Assembly: GCA_052174455.1 (NCBI GenBank)
Contig: JBQMRP010000071.1
Span: forward strand, 227,149-291,148
DNA: 64,000 nt
Reading direction: 5' to 3'
Source of the DNA: Arsenophonus sp052174455
GTDB taxonomy: Bacteria; Pseudomonadota; Gammaproteobacteria; Enterobacterales; Enterobacteriaceae
Each line of letters begins with the position of its first letter. Within the stretch, counting starts at the first letter, position 1. A model generated the notes under the pieces. That model saw nothing but the letters and a program-made list of their open reading frames with translations, did no database searches and was not told the origin of the DNA. Of the stretch, positions 42,999 to 54,689 are shown in pieces. Both the position numbers and the translations under genes were made by a program.

Positions 42999-43639
42999 TT
43001 ATAATAACAGTATGGCGCAAAGATGTCCTAAACTAACTAATTTAATCGGTTCTTTGATGACTTTATTTTGCATAATCAGAATTTTTTTTTTTTGCTTTTT
43101 TTGTAATTTTATCCAGTAATCATCACTTTTACGAAACTAGAACAACAAAAAGCACCATCATTAATTGAAAAAACAAACAAACTTAGCCGATTGGAAACTA
43201 AGGTTTATTACTAATTAAAATTAAATTATACTCTTTAAGTATCTGCCACTATATCAAAGTTATTTAGTAATAATGCCATTTATAAAATGAATAAATAACT
43301 AAAAGAGTTATGAAGGTAGAGAGTACCAGTCATGCTTAAATAATAAGCATTAAATAGTAATTTAATTTATTCGCAACATCAGGAATAAATCTTTGAAAAG
43401 CTCAGCAGATTTCATAGTCCCTAATAAACCAAAGACTAGACTAATCAATATAGTTGACATAAACTATTATAAATCTTAGATGGACATATCCTTTATTTTA
43501 AGGTAAAATTTATTATAATAAATGCAATTTAATCTAGATAAATTGCAATTAATATAGGAATAGAAATTTAATCAGTTTAGTTAATTTTAAATTTGAGATT
43601 CTCATAGAAAAAGATGAGAATAGCACACTATTTTCTATA
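42999..43639. other. AT-rich gap, nothing identified
   Basis: Contains a coherent but short plus-strand stretch near 43110-43200 (TFTKLEQQKAPSLIEKTNKL) that could be the end of a dead gene. Otherwise no gene, RNA or repeat was recognised. Confidence 0.3.
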
Positions 43640-44187
43640 TTGTCATAGATATGGTGTTTTCAGGATGTTCATGATCTTAATACTTTTTATACTATGCGAT
43701 ACGTTAATTTTTAAGAATTCATCAATAGGATAGGATTCTAAGGAATCTCCTAAAAGTATAAATCAGATGAATCAGGAAGACAATACACGACTTTACATTA
43801 TTACACCGACTGTTTTTTATTCGAAGAGATCGATGATTTCTATCCTGAAAAGAATAATAACAAACCAACTAAAATTTTATGATACCCCAAAAAATGGCAT
43901 ATAGCAATACGCTTAACTTGGCCCTTAATTTTTTCTCGACATACAAGCATCATCCTTTTCTAGTCATGATTATCCGGGTTTTTGAGTAAACGGTCCAGGC
44001 TAAGGCTGATGACATTGATATAACTGGATTGAAGATCGATAACTGACAGTATGTTTACTCAATGAATTCATAACTTATGTGGACTTAGGGATAAATCTAC
44101 ATCTTCTTTGCCCATTAGAACAAACAGAAAGATAACTAGACCGATAGACCTAATGAATGCGGACAGAATAATAATTTTCATTCCCTT
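43640..44187 (+). mobile_element. Fragment of the module found upstream of IS91-type transposases (copy Q3)
   Basis: Clearly related at DNA level to 61256-61850 (plus) and to the upper parts of the IS91 relics at 4.1-5.6 and 22.3-25.3 kb (minus): shared stretches include GGATGTT-ATGATCT, TGCGATA-TTAAT and CTCCTAAAA-GTATAAA. It ends abruptly where a fragment of the IS256-type right end begins. No IS91 transposase follows. Reading frame is destroyed, and the product of the module is unknown. Confidence 0.55.
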
Positions 44188-44335
44188 TTACTCAGAAAAG
44201 CTGAAACCGGCTAAGAGGATTTGATATGATCCTGATCATGTTGGTAAACAAAATTCAATTTAAAAATAAAAAACAGATTTTTGAAGAATCAGCATGAAAT
44301 TTACTGACCGAGATACATCAGATTTATTAATAGTT
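44188..44335 (+). mobile_element. IS256-family right-end fragment
   Basis: About 150 bp matching the last part of the IS256 copies (TTACTCAGAAAAGCTG through CAGATTTATTAATAG). Joined directly to a different relic on either side, so it is a recombination or nested-insertion scar. Confidence 0.6.
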
Positions 44336-44337
44336 TA

Positions 44338-45265
44338 GAGACTTTTTCTCGCTCTCTACCAGCATAAAACTGTGTTTCATTAGTTTGCTTGGCGTCAACA
44401 TCTTGAATAATATCGATTCAAGTGTTGAATCAACTCATTCCACTTTATTCTGCTCATGTTGTCATTAATGAACATGTTATTCGCTGGGATATTTATTTTA
44501 GAGTTACAGTAATTTTATTATAAAATCTCCGATTGCAGAAAATATTTAACAATCTGACTAAAAGTCATTTAGCGAAATTAGATTATAAGGATAAATGATT
44601 TAGTTATCCAATATGTATGTTGAATAACTTAACTTTGTGAGAATCAGCAAAAACAAATTGCCATTAATTTGAAAGTAGCTTTTAAGATGGCATCACTGCT
44701 TTTCTTTCTTAAACAGTGACAGCCAACATAAGTTCTTAATTGATATTATTCAAGTTGACAAAATATTTTTCCCTAAACCTTTTAAAGGAAAATATTATAT
44801 CTCACATAAGAAAAGCTAGAAAATGCGGAAGATGAGAAGATAAAAGGAAAGAACAAATCTTGGTCTTAATCCTTTGATCTCGATAGGTCATCTGCGAGAT
44901 AAAACTCTTTAGTAGTTTAATGCAGAGTATATTAGCCGTTTTCTTGAGCTAATTATTGATAAAGAGTCCATCTTTAGCTCGGATGTAACTAATAGTACGA
45001 AACCTTTGCCCAATTACAGCACAAAATTAGTCGCCATCGCCTAATAAGGCGAGATAACCAGATATTTATTGGTAATAAATTTTATATTTAAAATGTGAAC
45101 AGTTATATAAGCCAATTAAAAGATAGCTGAATAGCTTGCATGGTCTAGAGTCTTTATTTACTAAATTGTCTGGCCTGCAGAATATTCTTAGATCTACAGG
45201 AATTGAAATGCAGATATGGATACAAAATGCTCTGTGAGCAAAGCAACAAACTTTTCTAATATAGC
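44338..45265 (+). mobile_element. IS1595-family relic, 5' end missing (copy P4)
   Basis: Plus-strand relic starting within the region equivalent to base 90 of copy P3 and ending TCTAATATAGC, the IS1595-type end. Recognisable pieces: INLKVAF-like stretch, then an EINEIFF-like patch, IIDKESIFSSDV (compare SDG core) and KLVAIA. The open frame on the minus strand at 45066-45281 is a shadow. Inactive. Confidence 0.72.
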
Positions 45266-45628
45266 CGATTATCAACATCATCTCATTTTGTAATTTAGCA
45301 ACGGTAAATTTGGAGATGACATAATGCTTAGTTAAAATAGATGTAAGTTCCTTGCTTGCTCAAGAATAGTTATAATTTTAAGTTTTTTAGTTTACCTTCT
45401 AACGAAATAGTCTCGTTATCATGATATTTTATGCTTTCAACTATATCTCTTAGTAGTCATATTGCTATGAATAGCCTGTGCAACGAAGATGTATATAATG
45501 ATTGGGATTAAATAATTAGGCCAAAATATAATGGAACGCCTTCACTCTTACTAGCATCAGCAGGTATACTTTGCATATTTTATCTTTAAATTGAGAATAA
45601 TGCTTCCGCGAGGAATAGCTAACGCATT
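45266..45628. other. Upstream region of pncB, nothing identified
   Basis: In E. coli pepN is divergent from pncB; I could not trace any pepN on the minus strand here. The stretch must contain the pncB promoter but no convincing -35/-10 pair stands out in the AT-rich background. Confidence 0.3.
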
Positions 45629-46858
45629 ATGAATTTAGATGCTCCACCTATCATTACATCACTGCTAGATACTGATGCTTATAAACTACATATGCAACAA
45701 GCCGTCTTTCATCAATATAACCAAGTATCAGTTGTAGCAGAATTTCGTTGCCGTAGTGATGAACGACTTGGTAACTATGCTCAAGCTGTACGACAACAAA
45801 TAGATCTAATGGCACATATTGTATTAACACCAATTGAATATCGCTATCTGCGTGATTTGCTTTTTTTTAAATCTGATTATCTCGATTGGTTAAAGGATTT
45901 TCGCTTCAATCCTACACAGGTTAACGTTTATACTACCCAAGAAAATCAGTTAGCACTAAGAATTAGTGGTCCATGGTGTGAAGTCATTCTTTGGGAAGTA
46001 CCTCTATTAGCTTTAATCAGTAAACTAGTTCACCGTGATCGCTCTCCTGATGTAACAACTGAAGATGCTATTGAACAGTTACATAAATTAATTAATTATT
46101 TTTACCAGGACGCAAAAAGGTTAAATATTGATTTAGCAAACTTTAAATTAATTGATTTTGGCACTCGCCGACGTTTTTCTCATGCAGTTCAATACGCTAT
46201 TATCAATGAGCTCAAATACCATTTTCCTTATTTTATTGGCACAAGTAATTATAAGTTAGCGCAACAATTACAGATTAAACCTGTTGGTACTCAAGCTCAT
46301 GAGTGGTTTCAAGCTCATCAGCAAATTAGTGTTGATCTTGCTAATAGTCAGCGCGTTGCGCTGCAAAGTTGGCTAGATGAATATCCCGATCAATTAGGTA
46401 TCGCATTAACGGATTGTATTACAATGGATGCTTTCCTGCGTGACTTTGATATTACCTTTGCTAATCGTTACAAAGGATTAAGACATGACTCAGGAGATCC
46501 GTTAGAATGGGGTGAAAAAGCTATTAGTCATTATAAAAAACTAGCTATCGATCCTATGAGTAAAACGCTAGTTTTTTCAGATAACCTTGACCTACAAAAA
46601 GCATTGATCCTTTATAAATATTTTTATAAACGTATCAACCTTATTTTTGGTATTGGTACCCATTTAACCTGCAATATTCCTCAGGTAAAACCGCTTAATA
46701 TTGTGATTAAATTAGTTGAATGTAATGGTAAACCAGTTGCTAAGTTATCTGATAGCCCAGGAAAAATGATCTGTGATGATTATGCATTTATCGATCGCTT
46801 AAAAAAAGCCTTTGATATCTACAATATAACAGATCGGTTTGATAGCAAATTTAACTGA
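45629..46858 (+). CDS. pncB: Nicotinate phosphoribosyltransferase
   Basis: 409 residues (400 in E. coli). Salvages nicotinate to NaMN for NAD synthesis. SLLDTDAYKLHMQQAVFH at the N-terminus, FGTRRRFS, MGTQAHE-like VGTQAHEWFQAHQQI, the central ALTDCITMDAFLRDF and GLRHDSGDPLEWGEKAI, and the C-terminal IGTHLTCNIPQVKPLNIVIK are all conserved. ATG preceded by GAGG. A few extra residues near 135-150 compared with E. coli. Upstream of asnS as in enterics. Confidence 0.96.
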   Translation: MNLDAPPIITSLLDTDAYKLHMQQAVFHQYNQVSVVAEFRCRSDERLGNYAQAVRQQIDLMAHIVLTPIEYRYLRDLLFFKSDYLDWLKDFRFNPTQVNVYTTQENQLALRISGPWCEVILWEVPLLALISKLVHRDRSPDVTTEDAIEQLHKLINYFYQDAKRLNIDLANFKLIDFGTRRRFSHAVQYAIINELKYHFPYFIGTSNYKLAQQLQIKPVGTQAHEWFQAHQQISVDLANSQRVALQSWLDEYPDQLGIALTDCITMDAFLRDFDITFANRYKGLRHDSGDPLEWGEKAISHYKKLAIDPMSKTLVFSDNLDLQKALILYKYFYKRINLIFGIGTHLTCNIPQVKPLNIVIKLVECNGKPVAKLSDSPGKMICDDYAFIDRLKKAFDIYNITDRFDSKFN

Positions 46859-47053
46859 CTATTATAGTAAGTTATTTTATTGATTCCTGCATCATGGTAA
46901 ATTAAATTGTTATTAGAAAATTCTTTTAATCTAATTATTCCTATTTTAAACTTATTAGTCTTATTTGCTTATTAAGCGAGAATAAGTAATACAAAACGTT
47001 TCACAATTGGGATCAAACAACTTTAAAAAACTAAATATTAAAAGAGAGTATTT

Positions 47054-48454
47054 ATGAACATAGTGTCTGTCGTTGAAGTACTACAAGGCCGTGTAGCTAT
47101 AGGCGAAGAAGTAACTGTTCGTGGCTGGGTACGTACAAGGAGAGACTCAAAAGCTGGTTTCTCATTTCTCGCCGTTTATGACGGTTCCTGCTTTAATCCA
47201 TTACAGGCTATTGTAAATAATGAGCTGAATAATTATGAAACCGAAGTTTTACTTCTAACCATCGGCTGCTCGATTGAAGTAACTGGAATTGTTAAGTTAT
47301 CGGAAGGTCAAGAACAAAATTTTGAATTATCAGCCACCAAGATCGTTATAGTCGGTATGATAGAAAACCCTGATAGCTATCCAATGGCTGCTAAGCGTCA
47401 TACCGTTGAATACTTACGTGAAGTGGCACATTTACGTCCACGCACTAATCTTATCGGTGCCGTTTCCCGTATTCGTAATACGCTATTCCAAGCTATTCAT
47501 CGTTTCTTTTATAAAGAAGGCTATCTTTGGGTTTCAACGCCTATTATTACTGCTTCCGATACTGAGGGTGCCGGTGAAATGTTTCGCGTCTCAACATTAG
47601 ATTTGCAGAATATTCCGCGAACAGAAAAAGGTGATATTAATTTTGATAAAGATTTTTTTGGTCAAGAAGCATTTCTAACCGTATCTGGTCAACTAAATGG
47701 GGAAGCTTATGCTTGTGCATTAAGCAAAATTTATACTTTTGGGCCAACATTTCGCGCAGAAAACTCTAACACTAGCCGCCATTTAGCTGAATTCTGGATG
47801 GTTGAACCCGAAGTTGCTTTTGCTAACTTAAATGATATCGCTACTCTGGCCGAGAAAATGTTAAAATATCTCTTCAAATCAGTTTTACAAGAACGCTATG
47901 ATGATCTAACCTTCTTTGCCGATCGGATCAATAAAAACGTTATTAACCGATTAGAAAAATTTGTTATATCAGATTTTATTCAAATTAATTATACCGATGC
48001 GATTAAAATTTTAAAGAAATCAGGGAAATTATTTAAAAAATCAGTGGTTTGGGGTATCGATCTTTCTTCTGAGCATGAACGTTATTTATCTGAGGAACAT
48101 TTCAAAGCAGCCGTAGTTGTCAAAAATTATCCAAAAGATATTAAAGCTTTTTATATGCGTTTGAATGATGATGATAAAACCGTTGCTGCTATGGATATAT
48201 TAGCGCCAGGTGTTGGTGAAATTATTGGCGGCTCACAGCGTGAAGAGCGATTAAATCAATTGGATGCTCGTATGAAAGAGATAGGGCTTAATCAACAAAA
48301 TTATAACTGGTATCGCGATCTGCGCCGATATGGTACCGTTCCACATGCAGGATTTGGTCTCGGATTTGAACGCTTGGGTGCTTATGTCACTGGCGTACAA
48401 AATATCCGTGAAACCATTCCATTTCCACGAACTCCGCGTAACGCAACTTTTTAA
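47054..48454 (+). CDS. asnS: Asparaginyl-tRNA synthetase
   Basis: 466 residues, the E. coli length. Class IIb synthetase: an N-terminal OB-fold anticodon domain (VTVRGWVRTRRDSKAGFSFL), then the catalytic domain with motif 2 (FRAENSNTSRHLAEFWMVEP) and motif 3 (HAGFGLGFERL). Essential for charging tRNA-Asn. ATG after AGAGAG. In E. coli ompF follows; here an IS256 relic follows within 60 bases. Confidence 0.97.
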   Translation: MNIVSVVEVLQGRVAIGEEVTVRGWVRTRRDSKAGFSFLAVYDGSCFNPLQAIVNNELNNYETEVLLLTIGCSIEVTGIVKLSEGQEQNFELSATKIVIVGMIENPDSYPMAAKRHTVEYLREVAHLRPRTNLIGAVSRIRNTLFQAIHRFFYKEGYLWVSTPIITASDTEGAGEMFRVSTLDLQNIPRTEKGDINFDKDFFGQEAFLTVSGQLNGEAYACALSKIYTFGPTFRAENSNTSRHLAEFWMVEPEVAFANLNDIATLAEKMLKYLFKSVLQERYDDLTFFADRINKNVINRLEKFVISDFIQINYTDAIKILKKSGKLFKKSVVWGIDLSSEHERYLSEEHFKAAVVVKNYPKDIKAFYMRLNDDDKTVAAMDILAPGVGEIIGGSQREERLNQLDARMKEIGLNQQNYNWYRDLRRYGTVPHAGFGLGFERLGAYVTGVQNIRETIPFPRTPRNATF

Positions 48455-48514
48455 ATATTTAATCAATAATCATAAAACGAATAAATATTATAATGATAAC
48501 TGTCAGTAAGATCT

Positions 48515-49349
48515 ATCAGTAAATCTAGTGTATTACGGTCAAGCTACATTCCACTCTGATATTTCATAAATCTCTTTTCCATCTTTAAATTTGACATTGT
48601 TTACCACAAGGGTCAGAAGCTCAAATATCTTTACCTGGCCCAAGTTTTCTGAAAAGATAGGAGCAACTTAAATAGCATTGAAAGGGTTGCTTTTCTTGAT
48701 CCGCAGTGCTTTGCACCTTGGATTCGTATAGCCTCAGTATCATAAAACCTGATTGATTATATTTCTCATTCTTATTTACGCCCACCAGTACGTTCACTGG
48801 AAGCCATAGAATGCTAGCGTTCTTTTCGATCTTTTTCAGCTTCTTCATTGCTGCAGGATCATACTTTATTGAAAACCTTATTAACAAAACATCAAGGGTT
48901 TTGTTAGTGGTATTGTTAGAGCTCTCTATTAGCCAGACCTCCAGCAGCTCACCCTTAACTTTCGGTATTGGATGCCTTTAGGAGTGAATGTAGCGTATGA
49001 CTCATTTTATATACCAAACAGCATTGATACTGTGTATCCGGGAATGTCTTTGTTATTGCATTTCAAAAACTAATAGCACCATCTCTCGTAGTAAGTCTGG
49101 AGATGCAGTTAAATGATATATGCTCGCAAGGCATAAAAGTTCAGCTAAGTTCCCTCTAATTCTTGATAAACTCTTCGGGTGCAATGATCTCCTTATATGC
49201 CCATGCGCAGCAACGCTACCACTATATAATTATTAGGCAAAATCGATTATCTGCTTTGATAGTCCTGCATATGCCTTCAAGTAAGAAATAAATATAGGTG
49301 GTATCGATAAATCACGCAAGTATCATATTACTAATGCTCTTTAAGCCAT
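48515..49349 (-). mobile_element. IS256-family relic, truncated (copy F)
   Basis: Begins with the decayed right end (a degraded form of GAGTTATTGGTAAATCTGG on this strand) and runs as minus-strand transposase debris up to about 49349, where a plus-strand copy of the same element starts. Its own left third is missing. Confidence 0.65.
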
Positions 49350-50757
49350 TAGTTATTCTCATTTATGGTGCATGGGACTTTGGAGATAGATGGCATGGTA
49401 TCTGCATATTGATTTTGTGAATAATATCAACATCAGAGAGGTGATATACTATAAAAATTTACCCTATAAATTATTCGAAAAACCAGCTATCATCTTTGTT
49501 CCTTGGATAAATTTATCTGTAATTGTGAAAGGTAACTGATAGGTACTGCTGAATTGAGACGGAGCTCAACTTAAAATCATGCTGCGATAACCTGCTCAAT
49601 AGCTATTATCAATGTGGTCTTATGGCCCCGTCGATCATAAAACAGTTATTTGCCATAACGAACCATACATACTGCTATTGGCGATATTAAGATTAAAATA
49701 CCTAAGATCAGATGATCGCCATCGCCAATGGAATATCTTTATAAAGGTGATTACTACCATCTTATCTGAAGTGTGTAAATATTAATAGTTGCTCTACCAT
49801 GGTCTCTATATGTAAGGTGTTTCCACTGGTGATTTTTATGAATTCCTGGAGCACTTTTCGCTGAAAAGCACATAGTCTTCTACTAGTGTTATCATTAACA
49901 GATTAAAACATCGATGCCTTGAAGAGAATCGGTAATGATGTCTACGTAATTTACGCGATATGTGCTATGTTTATTTCTGTGCCAATGGTTATATTATTTC
50001 CTATCAAGGAAAGGTGGATCACTTTTACCTGCTGCTCATTATCGACATCACTTCATGGACATAAGGAGGTCATTGCAGTCAAGGATGGTTATCAAGAATT
50101 AGAAGTGAAATTGTGAGCCGAATTTATCAATAACCTACTAATGATTGCTTAACTTATATCTCTCAGGCTTGTTACAGGAAAAAGGCGCTTTTCTTGGTTT
50201 TTTGGAATGAAATGGTAAAAATATTCACAAGCTCGCAGCACCAATGTTGTTAGGTAAATAAAATAGCTGATGTGCTAACTTGATTCAGCAAAGATATTTA
50301 ACAGCGAAAGTTAAAGTTGAATTACGGGTGTTTTAGCTAGCAAGAGAGCTGCGATACCGCTAATAAACCTCTTAATGTTTTCTTAGCAATGTTTTCAGGA
50401 CAGCATCCTGCAACGTATAAAAAACTAGAGAAAAATCGACAAAAACGCTGGCATTCTATGCCTTCCCGTCAGTGTACTAGTGTTAATAATAACGACGAAT
50501 CCAATTGAATTAGCTTTTGCGACAGTGAGGCAATGAAGCTGACACACGCGAACAACTGTGATTTAAGAAAATAACTATTTCAATAGTGTTTTATCTGATC
50601 CAGTCTACTCAGAAAACTGAAAGCAGCTCAGGGAATTTTGATCTGTTTACCCATGGTGGTAAACAATATTGAATTTAAGAATTAAAAACAAGATTCATAA
50701 AGGATCAGAGTGGAACATAGCTTGTGATCGTCATACGTCAGATTTACTTATAACTAT
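49350..50757 (+). mobile_element. IS256-family relic, full length (copy G)
   Basis: About 1.41 kb. The left end AGTTATTCTCATTTATGGTG is a decayed form of the family start; the right end reads CAGATTTACTTATAACT. Transposase debris in plus frames, including DGYQELEVKL at 50080-50116. Placed head to head against copy F, which it truncates. Confidence 0.7.
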
Positions 50758-52327
50758 AGTTGATTAATTATTTCTTTCTGCAATCCCTTTCATATGACGT
50801 AGCGCGATATAACCTGATGCACTAATTAAAATAATTTTTTCATAAGAATCTATTAAATTTAAATTAATATAGAAATATTACACTTTAATTATATTTTTAT
50901 TTATTTTTGATAAATACTACGAGTATATTAATAAGTAATTTTTTATGAATTTTAATTAGTGAATTCTGAAATTTATCTTGATCCGTTATCAAGATAAGAG
51001 CATTAAATTAATCGATACTTATGCTGTAAGATCTTCTTTAGTTAAATTAAAGTAATGTTCGCGCATTTTATATAATTTTGACTTATGAAGATAATTATAA
51101 GGATCGACTGTATTTTTTTTATTTAATAAGATCTACTAATTCTATTGTTAAAATATTTTATCATGTTATAAACCTATTTCTTATAGGTAATGTTAAGAAC
51201 AATACCCAGCTGTTTTTAAAGCCTTATCCTATTTATTTAGAGTATTAATCAATTTAATTAAAACATATTAAGCATAAGCTAGGTTAATTCCATCCGATAA
51301 TTCTATAAATCAAATATTAACGTAAGATTCATGTTATTTTTTAAACTAATATAAAAAGGATGAACAGAAATACAGTAGAACCTTACATCCAGATCAGGAT
51401 AATAGCATATAAATCTAAATAATTTTGTTGCTTAGGTTTTAATAACTTCAAAAATATCAATAACTATTTATCTGCCATAATTTTTATTTTTTACTAAATT
51501 AATATTAACAGCACGATGAATATTTTAATAACTTAATCATTTTAGTAGTTTTCATTTAGCTTATTGGAATTAATTTATATATTGCTTTACTGTAAATAGA
51601 TTGAGTAATTTCAGACATCTTTAGTGCAACCACCAATTACTTTAAGGATTATTCTAATTTCAAAAGTAGGATATTACTGGAATCTTCACGCTCAAGTAAA
51701 TAGATAAGAAATATATCTTTTTAACTTTAAAGTTTTTTTCTTCAATCCTGGTAATAATATTCTTCAGTTATTCTAGAATAAATTGTATTTCTAAAGATAA
51801 TAACCTGTTCTTTACGTAAAAATGTTAGATTCTATTCATTGTATTGAAAATAAAATTAATGTTAAGTTCTCTGTATTTATTTAACGAGATAGAATACACA
51901 GAATAATAAAATTACATTAAGTAATATAAGAAAAATTTGTTGTAGGATTAAATTAAGCTGTATAGCAGAATGAGTTATTCTTTTAAGAAATATGCTAAAT
52001 ATAACTTTCAGGATTATTTAACTAGGTTACTTTAATATTATTAATATTGAATACTATCACTTTGCAATTAACTTAATTGTATTTAAGCATTAAATGTAAA
52101 CAAACATAATCAAGTTATATAACATAGCAATATTAATAGACAAATTATCGATTTTTTTTATTAGTTATTAACTGTTTATATACCTACCTAAAATATTTAT
52201 TTATAATTAATATATTAGATATTTTTATGTAAAAACTATAAACACTAGTTGTTAACTTTAACAGTTATTTAATAAGTGTTTTTTAGTATTAATATATTAA
52301 TCTATTTAATTATACTAAGGAGTTTAA
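50758..52327. other. 1.6 kb AT-rich desert, nothing identified
   Basis: Extremely AT-rich with long A/T runs on both strands and stops in all frames. I saw no gene relic, RNA gene or repeat shared with other parts of the window. It may be an older, fully eroded gene region. Confidence 0.4.
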
Positions 52328-53320
52328 GAGTTAGTAGTAAATCTGGTATGTAGCGATTAGTATAAGCTCCACTCTGATGCTTCGTGAACCTATTCACCAT
52401 CATTAAATTAGATCTTGTTATAACCAGGGTCAGTAAGTTAAATCCCTTTAGTCAGCTCTAGTTTTTCCAAGAAGATTAGATAGCTTAAATTTCATTGAAA
52501 ATGGTTGTTTTAACTGCAGTATTTTGTACATTGAATTCGTAGCCTCACATTATAATAAAACTAATTCAATTGGATTCGTTATTCTTACTGACGCAAAGTG
52601 CGCTAATGGGAAAACATAGAATGCCAGCCATTTTTTTTCGAATATTCTCCAGATTTCTAATCGCTAGATAATAAGCTGAAAACATTGCAACAAAACATCC
52701 ATGGCTATGATGATCGGCATCTCGGCTCTCTATTAGCCAGACCTTTCTTGCAGCTCATCTTAACTTTAGCTTAGATACCTTTATAGAATGTAACCAGCAC
52801 ATAAACTATTTTATTTGCCTAACAACATTGCTGCTGCGAGCCTGGGAATATTTTACCATTTCATTCCAAAAAGCAAGATCACTGTTTCCTGTAGCAAGTC
52901 TGAAGATATGGTTAAGCAACGCGCTCTGTCAGTCATTGAAAAGTTATGCTAGCTTGCTTATGATTTTCAATAACTCTCTTCGAACGCAACGAGGTCATTA
53001 TCCTTACGTCAATGGCGTAGTGCGCGGATATTAATCAGGAGGCAAAGGCGATCAGCTTGCCTAACAGAATTAGATATGCTATCAACAGAAAATAAACGTA
53101 ATGCGTATTCCTAAATCACGCAAATACCGCATTACTAATTCTCTTGATGGAATTATTGTTTTCCATCTTTTGATGGTACGGTAGAGAGACTATATACTTC
53201 TTACCAAGAATTGCCCTAGAGCTTCGTAAAAATCAACGGTGGATATACTTAACAGTTACCAGGCATGGTAACAACTCTTCATCGCTTTTGTACGCTTTAG
53301 ATAAGTCGGTAGGAATTTAG
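52328..53320 (-). mobile_element. IS256-family relic, truncated (copy H)
   Basis: Starts GAGTTAGTAGTAAATCTGG, the element's right end in reverse, and continues for about 1 kb before meeting an IS91-type relic at about 53335. The left third is missing. The open frame at 52828-53034 is a shadow. Confidence 0.68.
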
Positions 53321-53334
53321 AATACTATGGTGCA

Positions 53335-54206
53335 GTATGTTCTAAATATACTTTATATCATGAGTTATTTTTCAAAAAAAAGAGCGTTGAAGAAATCTAG
53401 CGAGGCACTATATCATCAGGCTTCTTCGCTACAAATATAACCTGATAAATCCAAATAGTCTTCTTGTTCTGTGGGATATCATCTGCGCCAGAAAGCACTG
53501 GCAGCGTTATCTGATACTAGAGTAGGGACAATTACCGGAAAGTTGACTTCATTAAAAAGCCAAAGTGAGGCGTGTGTGCCATAACGTGAAATACTTTGCG
53601 CGTTATCTTAAGTTCTTCAGACTCGATATCCGCGTCCAAAACTGCAGCATTAGCGAAGTGGAAGTAGTATACATCATTATGTATAACCGGATTATGCAGT
53701 ATTAGCAGAAAACTCTAATTAAGGAAAAGATAATCGGTAGCTATAATATTACCTATATTCCAACTAAGCATTAAAATCGCGCGTTACTTGTTTTCTTGTC
53801 TAATCGCAAACGAGGCATATTATAACTAAAGGTGTATAAGGGTTTGAAGATGATAGGTTGGAAAAAACTAAAAACTGAGGTGTTAATTATTCTGATGAAA
53901 AAATTCTTGCGCACAGATCAGTATAATGCTTCTGTTATGATACTATGCTATTTTTACCGGGACACTCAGCTTAGTAAACTGATAATAAAATTGTTATCAG
54001 AAAGAATGAATATAATGAAGAAAAACGAAGTTACTAAGGAAAGCAATAGTATTATATTACCTCTAAATTAGATAATTAGGTTAAAAACATACTATCCTAT
54101 GATAGTTGTAACTTACAACAGATCGAATAAAACTATTCGATCTCCTATTAAAAATAATGGATAGTTTTTGATTTTAAATTAAAGGTCGATTTAATTTCCT
54201 AATCAT
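53335..54206 (+). mobile_element. IS91-family relic, 3' two-thirds with right end (copy Q4)
   Basis: Plus-strand debris of the IS91-type transposase C-terminal part: FFKKKS-like start with KSSEAL, then TGKLTSLKSQSEA, then FLSNRKRGIL, VYKGLKMIGWKKLK and LMKKFLRTDQYNA (compare MKGFLRTDPYKC). The tail 53832-54071 remains open for 79 codons but is only a fragment. Three palindromes at 54092-54143 precede the end TTTCCTAATCAT at 54206, which is followed at once by CAAG (CTTG on the other strand). Palindromes close to the right end plus that flank fit the origin end of a rolling-circle IS91 element. Confidence 0.7.
54092..54143. repeat. Three consecutive palindromes near an IS91-type right end
   Basis: CTATC-ctat-GATAG (54092-54105), GTTGTAA-c-TTACAAC (54105-54119) and AGATCGAATA-aaac-TATTCGATCT (54120-54143, ten perfect pairs). 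They lie 63-115 bases from the presumed element end at 54206. In IS91 elements the replication origin lies at this end and contains secondary structure, so this is the probable remnant of that origin. Confidence 0.5.
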
Positions 54207-54459
54207 CAAGGTTAAATCTACTGTTTTTAATTAGTTTAATCAGATCAAGGCGTTGTTTTTCTTTTTCTTTAGATTTTTTTTTACCTATTCAAAGAGCTTT
54301 ATGTTTTCATCAATAACTATTTCTAACTTTTCTTTAACTTCCTATAACCACTCGAAATCTTTCGTTAGCTCAAGCTTTTGTATAGTGGTAATGCTGTTAA
54401 AATGCTTAGAGATAATTTAATATTCTTCTTTTTTTTAGAGTTTTAGTTGTTTCACTCAT
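54207..54459 (-). pseudogene. H-NS-family nucleoid protein relic, truncated by an IS91-type element
   Basis: Minus strand from ATG at 54459: MSETTKTLKK then, across a frameshift in an A run, LTKDFEWL followed by EVKEKLEIVIDEN (compare [21 protein letters not shown] of H-NS). After another shift comes KSKEKEKQRLDLIKLIKNSR then FNLD (compare the linker region before the DNA-binding domain). The DNA-binding C-terminus is absent: homology ends exactly at the CTTG where the IS91-type right end abuts. H-NS silences foreign AT-rich DNA. The match is to the oligomerisation domain only, so hns versus stpA or another paralogue cannot be told. Confidence 0.55.
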
Positions 54460-54689
54460 ATTAATTTACCTGTTATTTTTTCAATTCAAACTTGGTTGCT
54501 CCTGTGGCTTTATTATTTAGTAGCAACGTTGCATTGAAGTTTTTCCCGCTTTATTTTAAAATTTTTTAAAATACCTATTTTCTTTTTTACCAGTGTTTCA
54601 ATCTCTATTTTGTGGTGAAGGTTTTTATATATTATTTCTTTATTTTAAAGTTATATTTATTTGATAGACAAGAAGTTTAAGTTTATCTA

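Noticed and set aside
43640..44187. Retroviral-integrase-type (DDE) transposase
   Set aside because: An RSDNG-like patch in one copy suggested it, but the other copies do not show it and the segment always precedes an IS91-type transposase when complete. Left unclassified.
53832..54071. 79-codon open frame as a gene
   Set aside because: Aligns with the C-terminal part of the IS91-type transposase of the copy at 62.9 kb, and has no proper start. It is a fragment.
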